Below the pieces are notes generated by a model. That model was not told where the DNA came from. It was given only the letters and a program-made list of their open reading frames with translations, and searched no databases. From Betaproteobacteria bacterium (GTDB taxonomy: Bacteria; Pseudomonadota; Gammaproteobacteria; Burkholderiales; SG8-39), in contig JACQTO010000229.1 in NCBI GenBank assembly GCA_016210745.1, forward strand, positions 1 to 44,838: a DNA stretch of 44,838 bases, in the 5' to 3' direction. Below, piece after piece: positions 32,486-40,921 of this stretch. The stretch's first letter is position 1, and each line of letters starts with the position of its first letter. A program made the position numbers and the translations under genes.

Positions 32486-33433
32486 ATGCCATCGCAGTCC
32501 AATCAGCCCTTGTCCGAGGGCTACCAGCTGCAGAATTACCGCATCGCCAGTGTGCTCTCCAGCGGCGGTTTTTCCATCGTCTATCTCGCCTACGATGATC
32601 ACGATCAGCCGGTGGCGATCAAGGAATATCTTCCCAGCCAGCTTGCGCTGAGAAAGCAGGGCGATGCGCTGCCCTCGATCTCCGAGGAAAACGTGGCGAA
32701 GTTCCGCTACGGGATGAAATGCTTTTTCGAGGAGGGGCGCTCGCTCGCGCGCCTGTCGCATCCGAACGTGGTGCGCGTGCTGAATTTCTTTCGCGCCAAC
32801 GAAACCGTCTACATGGTCATGCGCTACGAGCGCGGGCGCACGCTGCAGGAGCACATCCGCGCGCGCCGCGGTTTGATCCGCGAGAACTTCATCCGGCACG
32901 TGTTCACGCTGCTTCTGAACGGCCTGCGCGAAGTGCACTCGACCAAGCTGCTGCATCTGGACATCAAGCCGGCCAACATCTATATCCGCAACGACGGTAC
33001 GCCGGTGCTGATCGACTTCGGCGGCGCGCGCCAGACCCTGAGCGAGGACGGGGTTCGCCTCAATCCGATGTACACGCCGGGTTTTGCGCCGCCCGAGCAG
33101 TACCGCAGGCGCGAGATGATGGGACCGTGGACCGACATCTATTCGACCGGCGCGAGCATGTTCGCCTGCCTTGCCGGCACCGCGCCGCAGGCAGCCGACC
33201 AGCGCGCCGAGAAGGACCGCTATGTTTCGGCAACCCGGCTCTGGGCAGGAAAATACTCGCGCCAGCTTCTGGAGACCATCGACTGGTGTCTGGAGCTCGA
33301 TCACCTGAAGCGGCCGCAGAGCGTGCTCGAGCTGCAGAAAGTGCTGATGCGCCAGAAGAATCCCGTCGTGCACCGCAGAACCACGTTATTCGGCAATGTG
33401 CGCGCGCTGTATTACAGGCTTGCGCGGCGCTGA
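32486..33433 (+). CDS. bacterial Ser/Thr protein kinase
   Basis: A 315-residue Hanks-type kinase from the ATG at 32486 (MPSQSNQPLSEGY). Gly loop VLSSGGFSIVYLAYDD, catalytic Lys in PVAIKEYLPS, catalytic loop LLHLDIKPANIYI (HLD in place of the usual HRD) and metal motif DFGGARQT. The activation segment reads YTPGFAPPEQYRRREMMGPW. It has no clear transmembrane helix or extracellular domain, so it is a soluble kinase. A PP2C phosphatase gene follows after 25 bp, a typical antagonistic pair. The arginine before the catalytic Asp is missing, as in some bacterial kinases, so activity need not depend on activation-loop phosphorylation. Confidence 0.9.
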   Translation: MPSQSNQPLSEGYQLQNYRIASVLSSGGFSIVYLAYDDHDQPVAIKEYLPSQLALRKQGDALPSISEENVAKFRYGMKCFFEEGRSLARLSHPNVVRVLNFFRANETVYMVMRYERGRTLQEHIRARRGLIRENFIRHVFTLLLNGLREVHSTKLLHLDIKPANIYIRNDGTPVLIDFGGARQTLSEDGVRLNPMYTPGFAPPEQYRRREMMGPWTDIYSTGASMFACLAGTAPQAADQRAEKDRYVSATRLWAGKYSRQLLETIDWCLELDHLKRPQSVLELQKVLMRQKNPVVHRRTTLFGNVRALYYRLARR

Positions 33434-33458
33434 TGGGCGGAGAGATAACGGCGCGTCG

Positions 33459-34376
33459 ATGAAATTCAGCATCTACAAGGAAAGCCGCCAGGGCGGGCGC
33501 GAGTCCAACGAGGACCGCATCGGCTACTGCTACAGCCGCGATGCGCTGATGATGGTGGTCGCCGACGGCATGGGCGGGCACCTGCACGGGGAAGTCGCGG
33601 CGCAGATCGCGGTGCAGTTTCTCACCGAGGCTTTTCAGCGCGAAGCCGATCCGAAGCTCGCCGATCCGTTTTTGTTCCTGCTCAAGAACATCACCAGCGC
33701 GCACCACGCGATTCTCGACTATGCCGAGGTGCGCGGTCTGCTGGAGACCCCGCGCACGACCTGCGTGGTGGCGATAGTGCAGAATTCGGTCGCATGGTGG
33801 GCGCATGCCGGCGACTCGCGGCTCTACCATATCCGCAACGGGCGCATCCACAGCCGGACCAAGGACCACTCGCGCGTGCAGAAGCTGATCGACCAGGGGC
33901 GCGTGCGCGAAGAGGCGGCCGGCGCGCATCCCGATCGCAACAAGATTTTCAGTTGTTTGGGCGCCATGACTGCGCCGCAGATCGAACTCTCGCGCAAGGT
34001 CGCGCTGCAGGCGGGCGACACGCTCGTCCTGTGCACCGACGGTTTCTGGAGTCCGCTCGCCGGGAGCGCCCTGTGCACCGAGCTGCTGAAGAGCGACATC
34101 ATGGTCGCTGTACCCCGGCTGATGGAGATGGCCGAGGTCCGAGCGGGCCTGGGGTGCGATAATCTCTCCGTGGTCGCGATGACCTGGGCCGAGAGCTACG
34201 CTCAGTCGGGCGATCAGGTGTCGACGCAAACTCTCGAGCTGAATGCCTTCAACACCGTGATGGATGAATTCGGCAGGCCGGAGGCGGGCTCGGCACACTC
34301 CGACCTGTCCGAGGAGGAAATCGAGCGCGCCGTCTCGGAGATCCGCAACGCCATCGAAAAGCAGACCGACAAATGA
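33459..34376 (+). CDS. PP2C-family Ser/Thr protein phosphatase
   Basis: A 305-residue PPM phosphatase starting at ATG 33459 ([20 protein letters not shown]). Metal-binding motifs are [40 protein letters not shown] and [10 protein letters not shown], with a final [10 protein letters not shown], so all expected Asp residues are present. It should reverse phosphorylation by the upstream kinase. Its C-terminal 50 residues are an acidic extension beyond the fold. The stop overlaps the rph start (ATGA at 34373), coupling signalling genes to a tRNA-processing gene. Confidence 0.92.
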   Translation: MKFSIYKESRQGGRESNEDRIGYCYSRDALMMVVADGMGGHLHGEVAAQIAVQFLTEAFQREADPKLADPFLFLLKNITSAHHAILDYAEVRGLLETPRTTCVVAIVQNSVAWWAHAGDSRLYHIRNGRIHSRTKDHSRVQKLIDQGRVREEAAGAHPDRNKIFSCLGAMTAPQIELSRKVALQAGDTLVLCTDGFWSPLAGSALCTELLKSDIMVAVPRLMEMAEVRAGLGCDNLSVVAMTWAESYAQSGDQVSTQTLELNAFNTVMDEFGRPEAGSAHSDLSEEEIERAVSEIRNAIEKQTDK

Positions 34377-35095
34377 CTCGACCCAGCGGAAGGAAACCAG
34401 AGCAACTGCGCGAGGTGCGCATCCAGCGGGGCTTTACGCGCCATGCCGAAGGATCGGTGCTGATCGGATTCGGCGACACGCGGGTGATCTGCACCGCAAG
34501 CGTCGAGGAAAAGGTGCCGGGGTTCCTGCGCGACCGAGGGCAGGGCTGGGTCACGGCCGAATACGGGATGCTGCCGCGTGCGACCAATACGCGCACCGAT
34601 CGCGAAGCTGCGCGGGGCAAGCAGTCGGGCCGCACGCAGGAGATCCAGCGATTGATCGGCCGTTCGCTGCGCGCGGTGGTCGATCTGAAGCGCCTGGGCG
34701 AGCGCACCATTCAAATCGACTGCGACGTGATCCAGGCCGACGGCGGCACGCGCACCGCAGCCGTCACCGGCGCCTTCGTCGCGCTCCACGATGCGGTGTC
34801 CGGGCTGATGGGGCGCGGGCTCATCAAGGAATCGCCCATCCGCGATTTCGTCGCCGCGGTGTCGGTGGGCATCTATGACGGCGTGCCGGTCCTGGACCTG
34901 GATTATCCCGAGGATTCGGCGTGCGACACCGACATGAACGTCGTCATGACCGGAGCGGGCGGATTCGTCGAAGTGCAAGGCACCGCCGAGGGCGCGCCGT
35001 TCTCCCAGGCGCAGATGGATGCGCTCGTGCAATTGGCGCAGCGCGGAATCCGGGAGCTGATCGGGAAGCAGAAGGAAGCGCTGGAACTTACCTAG
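34373..35095 (+). CDS. rph: ribonuclease PH
   Basis: A 240-residue phosphorolytic 3'-5' exoribonuclease that trims tRNA 3' ends. [20 protein letters not shown] at the start, [41 protein letters not shown] (phosphate-binding region) and [20 protein letters not shown] are diagnostic. Full length. The TAG stop at 35093-35095 lies in the first bases of a repeat element with TAGGGAAGCTCTG ends, so the element may have trimmed or replaced the native end by a few residues. Confidence 0.96.
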   Translation: MTRPSGRKPEQLREVRIQRGFTRHAEGSVLIGFGDTRVICTASVEEKVPGFLRDRGQGWVTAEYGMLPRATNTRTDREAARGKQSGRTQEIQRLIGRSLRAVVDLKRLGERTIQIDCDVIQADGGTRTAAVTGAFVALHDAVSGLMGRGLIKESPIRDFVAAVSVGIYDGVPVLDLDYPEDSACDTDMNVVMTGAGGFVEVQGTAEGAPFSQAQMDALVQLAQRGIRELIGKQKEALELT

Positions 35096-35209
35096 GGAAG
35101 CTCTGCAAGACCGAGATTTCGTCACCCCCGCGAAGGCGGGGGTCCAGTCGAATCAAGCACTTCCTGGATTTCCGCTTTCGCGGGAATGACGTTTTTCAGA
35201 GGTTCCCTA
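35093..35209. repeat. MITE-like element with TAGGGAAsCTCTG inverted ends
   Basis: TAGGGAAGCTCTG at the rph stop and CAGAGGTTCCCTA at about 35197-35209 are near-perfect terminal inverted repeats. Inside lies a double palindrome: GTCACCCCCGCGAAGGCGGG and onward from 35121, then TTCCGCTTTCGCGGGAATGAC to 35190. This shows the composite palindromes nested within a larger terminal-repeat element. Confidence 0.65.
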
Positions 35210-35232
35210 AACCGCAAACTTGCATGCGGCAA

Positions 35233-35265
35233 TTCTCCCTCTCCCCCGCAGGGCGGGGCGAGGGG
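35233..35265. repeat. CTCTCCCCCGC palindrome downstream of hemW
   Basis: TCCCTCTCCCCCGCAGGGCG followed by GGGCGAGGGGG forms a G+C-rich hairpin just after the hemW stop, of the same type as that at 24073. It lies between two convergent genes and could stabilise or end both transcripts. Confidence 0.55.
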
Positions 35266-35275
35266 GTAAGAGGTT

Positions 35276-36463
35276 TCATTCCCTCTCCGGAAGAAACAGC
35301 TCCAGCAGATCGTTGAGAAAGCGCCTCCCGAGTTCGGTGGGGCGCACCTGCGTGTGGTCGCGCACGATGAGGCCGCGCGCCTCGGCTTGAGCGAGCGGTT
35401 TTTCGGCCGCGGTGACGGCAAGCCCGGTGCGCTCGGCGAAAAGCGGCACCGGAAATCCTTCGCTCAGGCGCAGCGCGTTCATCATGAACTCGAACACGAG
35501 GTCTTTGGGTGACACCTCGTGCTCCTCCAGTATGGGGGCCGCCTCGGCTGCGCGCCGCATGTAGTCATTGGGCTGTTTGGCGCGCAGTTGACGCACGATC
35601 CGATTCAGAAACGACAGTTTGGAATGCGCCCCTGCGCCGATGCCCAGATAGTCGCCGAAGCGCCAGTAGTTGAGGTTGTGCCGGCATTGCCTGGTGCTCT
35701 TGGCCCAAGCCGACGTCTCGTAGTGCATGTAGCCGGCGGCCGCGAGCTGCGATTCGATCGCTTCCTGCATCGCGCCGGCAGCGTCATCGTCGGGAACCTG
35801 CGGCGGGTAGCGGTGAAAAAGCGTATTGGGCTCGATGGTGAGATGGTAGAAGGACAAATGCGCGGTGCCGAAGGACAGCGCCGCCTTCGCGTCGGCGAGC
35901 GCCTCGTCGATGTTCTGCCCGGGCAGTGCGTACATGAGATCGAGGTTGATGTTGTCGAAATGCTCCTGGGCGATCGCGATGGCGCGGCGCGCCTCGTCGG
36001 CGTCGTGGATGCGCCCGAGCGCCTTCAGGTGGCGCGCGTCGAAACTCTGCACGCCGATCGACAGGCGGTTGACGCCGCTTGCCCGGTAGGCGCGAAACTT
36101 CGCCGCTTCGAAAGTGCCGGGGTTCGCCTCGAGCGTGATCTCGCAATCGGCGGCAAGCGGCAGCAGGGCGCGAAACGCCGAGAGCAGCTCCTCGATCGCC
36201 GGCGCGGACAGGAGGCTGGGCGTGCCCCCGCCGAAGAAGATGCTGTGCACCCGCCGGCCCCAGACCGAGGGCAGCGAGAGCTCGAGATCGCGAATCAATG
36301 CTTCGATATAGCCCCGCTCCTCCAGATCGCCGCGCAGCTCGTGCGAATTGAAGTCGCAATACGGGCATTTGCGCACGCACCACGGAATGTGCACGTAGAG
36401 CGCAAGCGGGGGCAACGCGGCGAGGTGTATGCCGCTGGGCGGGGAAATCGCTATGGTCGCCAT
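35276..36463 (-). CDS. hemW: HemW, radical SAM haem chaperone
   Basis: A 395-residue radical SAM protein of the HemN-like/HemW group. LYVHIPWCVRKCPYCDFNSH has the C-x3-C-x2-C cluster motif at about residues 29-36; IFFGGGTPSLL and TLEANPGTFEAAKFRAYRAS follow; the C-terminal HemN domain begins near PKDLVFEFMMNALRL. It lacks the N-terminal extension of true HemN. HemW inserts haem into targets. In many betaproteobacteria it follows rph and rdgB on the same strand; here it is inverted relative to rph. Copy B of the hairpin repeat lies in its leader. Confidence 0.94.
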   Translation of the reverse strand: MATIAISPPSGIHLAALPPLALYVHIPWCVRKCPYCDFNSHELRGDLEERGYIEALIRDLELSLPSVWGRRVHSIFFGGGTPSLLSAPAIEELLSAFRALLPLAADCEITLEANPGTFEAAKFRAYRASGVNRLSIGVQSFDARHLKALGRIHDADEARRAIAIAQEHFDNINLDLMYALPGQNIDEALADAKAALSFGTAHLSFYHLTIEPNTLFHRYPPQVPDDDAAGAMQEAIESQLAAAGYMHYETSAWAKSTRQCRHNLNYWRFGDYLGIGAGAHSKLSFLNRIVRQLRAKQPNDYMRRAAEAAPILEEHEVSPKDLVFEFMMNALRLSEGFPVPLFAERTGLAVTAAEKPLAQAEARGLIVRDHTQVRPTELGRRFLNDLLELFLPERE

Positions 36464-36485
36464 GGTCTGGAGCTATTTATCAGGC

Positions 36486-36612
36486 AAGTTTGACGGACTT
36501 GGCGAGGGTTTGGTTTCTAACATGGATCTCCTCATTTTGAACAGTTGCTTGCAACTGTTCAAAATGAGGAGACGGGGTTGAACGGCAAAAGCAGCATCGG
36601 CTGATTCCGGAT
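36486..36612. repeat. variable-stem hairpin repeat, copy B
   Basis: Left flank TTGGCGAGGGTTTGGTTTC, a hairpin with perfect 22-bp arms (36527-36548 and 36551-36572, TCTCCTCATTTTGAACAGTT...) around a 2-nt centre, and right flank GAACGGCAAAAGCAGC. It shares flanks with copies A and C. Confidence 0.85.
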
Positions 36613-36629
36613 CATTCCGCATAGTCACT

Positions 36630-36775
36630 TACAAGTTGACTGTCGACAAATTCGGCGAGGGTTTGGTTTTCTAACCCCGTCTCCTGATTTTGTGCAGTTG
36701 CATGCAACTGCACAAAATCAGGAGATCTATGAACGGCAAAAGCAGCCTCCTGGATTCCGGCCCGTCCGGCTCAGG
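36630..36775. repeat. variable-stem hairpin repeat, copy C
   Basis: A perfect 46-bp palindrome (36680-36725; arm begins TCTCCTGATTTTGTGCAGTT) is flanked by TTCGGCGAGGGTTTGG and GAACGGCAAAAGCAGC. Compared with copy B the arm differs at several positions, and every difference is matched on the opposite arm. Confidence 0.87.
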
Positions 36776-36860
36776 AATTATCGTCCCGCCTCAGGACACT
36801 AGGCTCGGCGAAACGGCTCCGCGCCCACTGCGTGCGGTGGCGCAGCTCTCGCCGGTCGTT

Positions 36861-38537
36861 TCAGGATTTCTTCGGCTCGACGTTGCGTATTTCGGTGTTC
36901 ATTCGCACGTCCTTGCGCCGGCGCTTGGCGATCGCCTTGCCGGTCTCGAAATAGCGACCCTTGACGGCGAGCTGGGCGGCGCGCTCGAATTCCTCCGGCC
37001 AATGGCCCAGCGAATAGCCGAACCAGGGCGCCTCCGGTTTCAGCTCGGGCAGGCCCAACTCCTCCCAGATCGCTTTTGCGCGTTCCATATAGGGGCGCTT
37101 GGGCAGCGAGATCGGGGGGAAATCCTCTTTCAGCGTCGCATCGATCAGCACCGATGCATCCTGCCCGCCGTTGCGCTTGCTGCGCGGACCGTGTCCCTGG
37201 TCGCGGTGGCGCAGCACCTGTAAGTCCAGATCGGCGTTGGCCCGGTAGCACATGGCCCAGAACAGCGCATCGGCGTTGTCCGGATCGATGTCCTCGTTGA
37301 CGGCGATGACGAACTTGCCCGCGGCCCGGTGCAGCGCCGCGGCGCCGTAAAGCGCTCGCCAGGTTTCTGTGGCCGGCACGCCGCGCTCCATGATGAGCAC
37401 CAACAGCTTGCGCAGATTGGTGAGCGGCTCGTGCATGGAGACGCGCTTCACGCCCTGGATGCCGAGGTTCTTTCTCAGGTGATCGAGAAACATCGGCTCC
37501 ATGGCGATGCGCTTGATGAGGCTCGACTCGCTCGGAGTCACCTGGGAGATGATGGAGGTGAGGATGGCGTTTTTCCGGCGCGTGATGCAGGTGACGTCCA
37601 TGAAGCCGTTGTATTCCTGCAGGTTCACGTGGCCGTGCGACTCGCCGAAGGGTGCCTCGGGCTCGAGCCATTCGGTGTCGATGTAGCCTTCGATCACGAT
37701 CTCGGCTTCGGCCGGCACCAGCAGATCGACGCTCTTGGCCTTCACCACGTTGATCGGGCTTCCTACCAGGCCGCCCGCGACATGCAGCTCGTCCACGTTC
37801 TCCGGCAGCTTTTGCACCGAGGTGAAGGTGACGCAAGGCGGGGCGCCCAGCACCACGACCGCGGGCAGCTTCTTGCCCCGCGCCTTCGCTTTTTCCCAGT
37901 GGATGTAGATCCCGGGGCGCAGCTCGAGCGAAGGATTCATGCCCAGCCGCCGCGGCGATTTCACCTGGCCGCGGTAATTGCCCATGTTCTGGATCCCGGT
38001 GTCGGGGTCCCGCGTGATGTACTGCGAGAGCGTCGTGTACGGCGCGTTGTCCCAGCCGGGGGTCGAGATCGGCACCGGAATCGCGTCCAGGCCATTGCCG
38101 GGGCGGTCCAGCTCGCGGCCCCGAATCACGATCTCCTGGCAAGGAGCCTTGGCGACGATCCGCGGCGCAATCGGTTTGGCCGCTGCGCGCGTCCAGGTCT
38201 CGTTGATCCGGTCCAGCGCGCAGCCCATGCCGATCCGATAGATTTCGCGGCTCGCGGCGAGTGCCCCGACCACCACCGGGATGTCGTACTTGCGCCCCTT
38301 GGCGTCGATGACATTGGTAAACAGGAACGCTTTGCGGTCACGCTCGGCGATTCCGCCGCGAAATTGCCAGCGCACCAGCGGATGCATCTCCGTGTCCTTG
38401 TCGATCGGCCGATCCACCGTGACGAGCAGCCCTGCCTTATCGAGAGCCTTTAGATGATCGTGCAGGTCCGGATAGGTTCGGCGCGGCGCCGCTGCGCCAT
38501 CCGCTTTCGATTTGACCGATTTCGATTTCGTCGCCAC
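36861..38537 (-). CDS. UbiD-family decarboxylase
   Basis: A 558-residue member of the prenylated-FMN-dependent UbiD decarboxylases. TRDPDTGIQNMGNYRGQV, EKAKARGKKLPAVVVLGAPP and EAPFGESHGHVNLQEYNGFM fit the family; the last carries the conserved Glu region of the active site. It is longer than E. coli UbiD and diverges from it, so it is probably one of the paralogues acting on aromatic or unsaturated acids rather than the ubiquinone enzyme. No UbiX-like prenyltransferase gene is present in this window. It is isolated between repeats: hairpins downstream, GGGGTCAGAGTAAC pair 5 upstream. Confidence 0.9.
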   Translation of the reverse strand: MATKSKSVKSKADGAAAPRRTYPDLHDHLKALDKAGLLVTVDRPIDKDTEMHPLVRWQFRGGIAERDRKAFLFTNVIDAKGRKYDIPVVVGALAASREIYRIGMGCALDRINETWTRAAAKPIAPRIVAKAPCQEIVIRGRELDRPGNGLDAIPVPISTPGWDNAPYTTLSQYITRDPDTGIQNMGNYRGQVKSPRRLGMNPSLELRPGIYIHWEKAKARGKKLPAVVVLGAPPCVTFTSVQKLPENVDELHVAGGLVGSPINVVKAKSVDLLVPAEAEIVIEGYIDTEWLEPEAPFGESHGHVNLQEYNGFMDVTCITRRKNAILTSIISQVTPSESSLIKRIAMEPMFLDHLRKNLGIQGVKRVSMHEPLTNLRKLLVLIMERGVPATETWRALYGAAALHRAAGKFVIAVNEDIDPDNADALFWAMCYRANADLDLQVLRHRDQGHGPRSKRNGGQDASVLIDATLKEDFPPISLPKRPYMERAKAIWEELGLPELKPEAPWFGYSLGHWPEEFERAAQLAVKGRYFETGKAIAKRRRKDVRMNTEIRNVEPKKS

Positions 38538-38566
38538 GCCTGCCTGCTCCCTTATGTTATTGAGAA

Positions 38567-38649
38567 TAATTAGGGTCAGAGTAACTTTTCACTATGTATC
38601 TTTAAGTTGGGCAACGGCGGTTGAGGAAAAGTTACTCTGACCCCAATTA
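38567..38649. repeat. GGGGTCAGAGTAAC inverted pair, 35-nt core (pair 5)
   Basis: Arms 38567-38590 and 38626-38649 carry the AATTGGGG/CCCCAATT outer variant (the left arm has AGGG for GGGG) and enclose a 35-nt core unlike the others. The right arm ends 1 bp before the rdgB stop codon. Confidence 0.9.
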
Positions 38650-38650
38650 T

Positions 38651-39241
38651 TTAACCACGCCCTTTGAGTTCCGCAACCAGGCGCCGCAGTGCCTTGCCGC
38701 GATGGCTGATCGCGTTCTTGCGCTCGGGATCGAGCTCGGCCGCCGTCATGCCGAGCTCGCGCAGGTAGAAATACGGATCGTAGCCGAAGCCATTGGTCCC
38801 GCGGGGCGAATCGATGATTTCTCCTGCCCAATGTCCTTCGGCGATAAGGGGCTCCGGATCGTCGGCGTGGCGCACCAGCACCATGACGCAGGTGTAGTGC
38901 GCGCGCCGGTCCTCCTCACCGGCAAGCAATGCCACCAGCTTCTGGTTGTTGCGCTCGTCCGACTTGGGTTCGCCGGCAAAGCGCGCGGAGTGAACGCCGG
39001 GCTCCCCGTCCAGCGCGCTGGCGCAAATCCCCGAGTCGTCGGCGAGCGCCGGCAGCTTCGAGGCGCGGCTGGCGTGGCGCGCTTTGGCCAGCGCGTTTTC
39101 GACAAAGGTAGCATGCGGCTCGTCGGCCTCGCCGATGCCGAGCGTCGCCTGGGCAATGAGTTCGATGCCAAGCGGTGCGAGCAGCGCTTGGAGTTCGCGC
39201 AACTTGCCGGGGTTGGAAGAGGCGATGACGAGTTGTTTCAT
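38651..39241 (-). CDS. rdgB: XTP/dITP diphosphatase (non-canonical purine NTPase)
   Basis: A 196-residue Ham1/RdgB enzyme that hydrolyses dITP and XTP to keep them out of DNA. LVIASSNPGKLRELQALLAP, TFVENALAKARHASRASKLP, ALADDSGICASALDGEPGVH and GTNGFGYDPYFYLRE are the family signatures, with SHRGKALR at the end. Full length. The nearest minus-strand upstream gene is trmB, with repeat pair 6 in between. It is normally next to rph; here ubiD-like and hemW intervene in inverted order. Confidence 0.96.
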   Translation of the reverse strand: MKQLVIASSNPGKLRELQALLAPLGIELIAQATLGIGEADEPHATFVENALAKARHASRASKLPALADDSGICASALDGEPGVHSARFAGEPKSDERNNQKLVALLAGEEDRRAHYTCVMVLVRHADDPEPLIAEGHWAGEIIDSPRGTNGFGYDPYFYLRELGMTAAELDPERKNAISHRGKALRRLVAELKGRG

Positions 39242-39293
39242 GTGCGCATTCTAGCGCCCCACCACCCTCCTTTCCGGCGAAGACTTTAGAAGT

Positions 39294-39376
39294 AAAATGG
39301 GGTCAGAGTAACATTTCCCGAACGCATCGAACCGATCCGGCATCGCGCAAATGAAATGTTACTCTGACCCCATTTT
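39294..39376. repeat. GGGGTCAGAGTAAC inverted pair, 35-nt core (pair 6)
   Basis: Perfect 24-bp arms at 39294-39317 and 39353-39376 around a 35-nt core. It sits between the rdgB start and the trmB stop, at what may be one edge of an inverted segment. Confidence 0.93.
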
Positions 39377-39386
39377 GAATTTCCGG

Positions 39387-40076
39387 CTAGCCGTCCGTCG
39401 CTTTCCGCTTTTCGAACACCAAATCCCACACCGGGTGACCGAGATTCAGGCCGCGATGCTCGAACTTCGTGCGCGGGCGCGCCTCGGGGCGTTTCGCAAA
39501 CCCGGCTGCGGTGTTGGCGAGCGCCGGCTCGGCAGCCAGTACTTCGAGGATCTGCTGCGCGTAATCTTCCCAATCGGTTGCCACATGCAGGTAGGCACCG
39601 GGTTTGAGCACCGAGGCGAGCAGCGACACCAGCTCCGGCTGGATCAACCGCCGTTTGTGGTGGCGCTTCTTCGGCCAGGGGTCGGGAAAGAAGATGTGCG
39701 CGCCGTCGAGCGACTCGTGCGCGAGCATGTGCTTGAGGACCTCGACCGCATCGTGCCGGATGATGCGCACGTTGCGCAGCGAAAACTCCGCAATCAGCTT
39801 GAGCAGCGCGCCCACGCCCGGGGTGTGCACCTCGACGCCGAGGTAGTCGTTCTCCGGATGCGAGCGGGCGATCTCGGCCGTGGTCTCGCCCATGCCGAAG
39901 CCGATCTCGAGGATTTTGGGCGCGCTGCGGCCGAATAGGTGTTCGAGATCCAGGGGCGCGGCGGCAAACGGCACGCCATAGAGCGGCAACAGTTCTTCGA
40001 CGGCTTTGCGCTGCGCGTTGGACAGACGCCCCTGGCGCAGCACGAAGCTGCGTATCGAGCGGTGATGCTCGTCCAA
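39387..40076 (-). CDS. trmB: tRNA (guanine-N7-)-methyltransferase
   Basis: About 229 residues making m7G46 in t[23 protein letters not shown] is the typical N-terminus; [16 protein letters not shown] is the SAM motif; [35 protein letters not shown] and [15 protein letters not shown] are diagnostic. The start is uncertain: no ATG lies close to the conserved N-terminus, and a TTG at 40076, 12 bp after the thiG stop, fits best. The frame remains open further upstream inside thiG, which is not coding. Likely co-transcribed with thiS-thiG. Confidence 0.93.
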   Translation of the reverse strand: MDEHHRSIRSFVLRQGRLSNAQRKAVEELLPLYGVPFAAAPLDLEHLFGRSAPKILEIGFGMGETTAEIARSHPENDYLGVEVHTPGVGALLKLIAEFSLRNVRIIRHDAVEVLKHMLAHESLDGAHIFFPDPWPKKRHHKRRLIQPELVSLLASVLKPGAYLHVATDWEDYAQQILEVLAAEPALANTAAGFAKRPEARPRTKFEHRGLNLGHPVWDLVFEKRKATDG

Positions 40077-40087
40077 AGGAATGCGGT

Positions 40088-40921
40088 TCAGGCGCTCTTG
40101 GCGGAAATCAGACCGGCGGTGGGCGAGCTGGGCGTGGCCGAATAGAGCTTCTTCGGCATGCGACCGGCAAGGAACGCTTCCCTGCCGGCCTGGACCGCTT
40201 TGCGCATGGCCTGCGCCATCAGCACCGGATTCTGCGCCTTGGCGATCGCCGTGTTCATCAGCACCCCATCGCACCCCAATTCCATCGCCACAGCGGCATC
40301 CGAGGCGGTCCCGACGCCGGCATCGACCAGTACCGGCACCTTGGCCGATTCGATGATGAGCTGCAGGTTCCACGGATTGAGGATGCCCATGCCCGAGCCG
40401 ATCAGCGAGGCGAGCGGCATGATGGCGCAGCAGCCGGCTTCCTCCAGGCGTTTGGCGATGAGGGGATCGTCGCTGGTGTAGACCATGACCTTGAAGCCAT
40501 CGCGCACCAGCGTCTGGGCGGCAGAAATGGTCTCGATCACATTGGGAAACAGGGTCTGCGGATCGGCGAGCACCTCGAGCTTCACCAGATCATGGCCGTC
40601 GAGCAGTTCGCGCGCCAGGCGCAGCGTGCGCACGGCGTCGTCGGCCGTGAAGCAGCCGGCGGTGTTCGGCAAATAGGTAAAGCGCGACGGCGGAAGCGCA
40701 TCGAGCAGCGACGGCTCGTTCTTGTTCTGGCCGATATTGGTGCGGCGGATCGCGACAGTGACGATCTCGGCGCCGCTGGCTTCCACCGCGCGGCGGGTTT
40801 CGTCGAAATCCTTGTATTTGCCGGTGCCCACCAGCAGCCGCGAGGAATAGCTTCGACCCGCGATTACGAGCGAATCCGCAGCCGCGTTTTCAGGAAGGCG
40901 TGTCGGTGCGTTCAAGGTCAT
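40088..40921 (-). CDS. thiG: thiazole synthase
   Basis: A 277-residue enzyme forming the thiazole phosphate of thiamine from DXP, dehydroglycine and ThiS thiocarboxylate. [73 protein letters not shown] and [20 protein letters not shown] are all conserved. It overlaps thiS by 4 bp, as expected for partners that work together. About 15 N-terminal residues precede the conserved start, so a shorter protein is possible. Confidence 0.96.
   Translation of the reverse strand: MTLNAPTRLPENAAADSLVIAGRSYSSRLLVGTGKYKDFDETRRAVEASGAEIVTVAIRRTNIGQNKNEPSLLDALPPSRFTYLPNTAGCFTADDAVRTLRLARELLDGHDLVKLEVLADPQTLFPNVIETISAAQTLVRDGFKVMVYTSDDPLIAKRLEEAGCCAIMPLASLIGSGMGILNPWNLQLIIESAKVPVLVDAGVGTASDAAVAMELGCDGVLMNTAIAKAQNPVLMAQAMRKAVQAGREAFLAGRMPKKLYSATPSSPTAGLISAKSA

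Larger units (their letters stand above)
36464..36860. other. 397-bp gap holding two hairpin repeats
   Basis: Between hemW and the UbiD-family gene there is no credible gene. The space is filled by copies B and C of the variable-stem hairpin repeat in direct tandem order, including their conserved flanks. A short frame in copy C (MNGKSSLLDSG...) arises from the conserved right flank and is probably not translated. Confidence 0.7.

Noticed and set aside
36486..36775. Integron attC sites (long imperfect palindromes with conserved ends)
   Set aside because: The stems are perfect rather than bulged, consistent RYYYAAC/GTTRRRY core sites are missing in two of three copies, and no integrase or cassette-like genes are adjacent.
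36690..37223. Plus-strand frame beginning in hairpin copy C
   Set aside because: It starts inside a palindrome and runs antisense to the UbiD-family gene, with no recognisable domain.
23981..39376. CRISPR-like reading of the regular 35-nt cores between repeats
   Set aside because: The flanking repeats are inverted relative to each other, the units are dispersed between genes rather than in one array, and no cas genes are present. They fit RAYT-linked repeats better.
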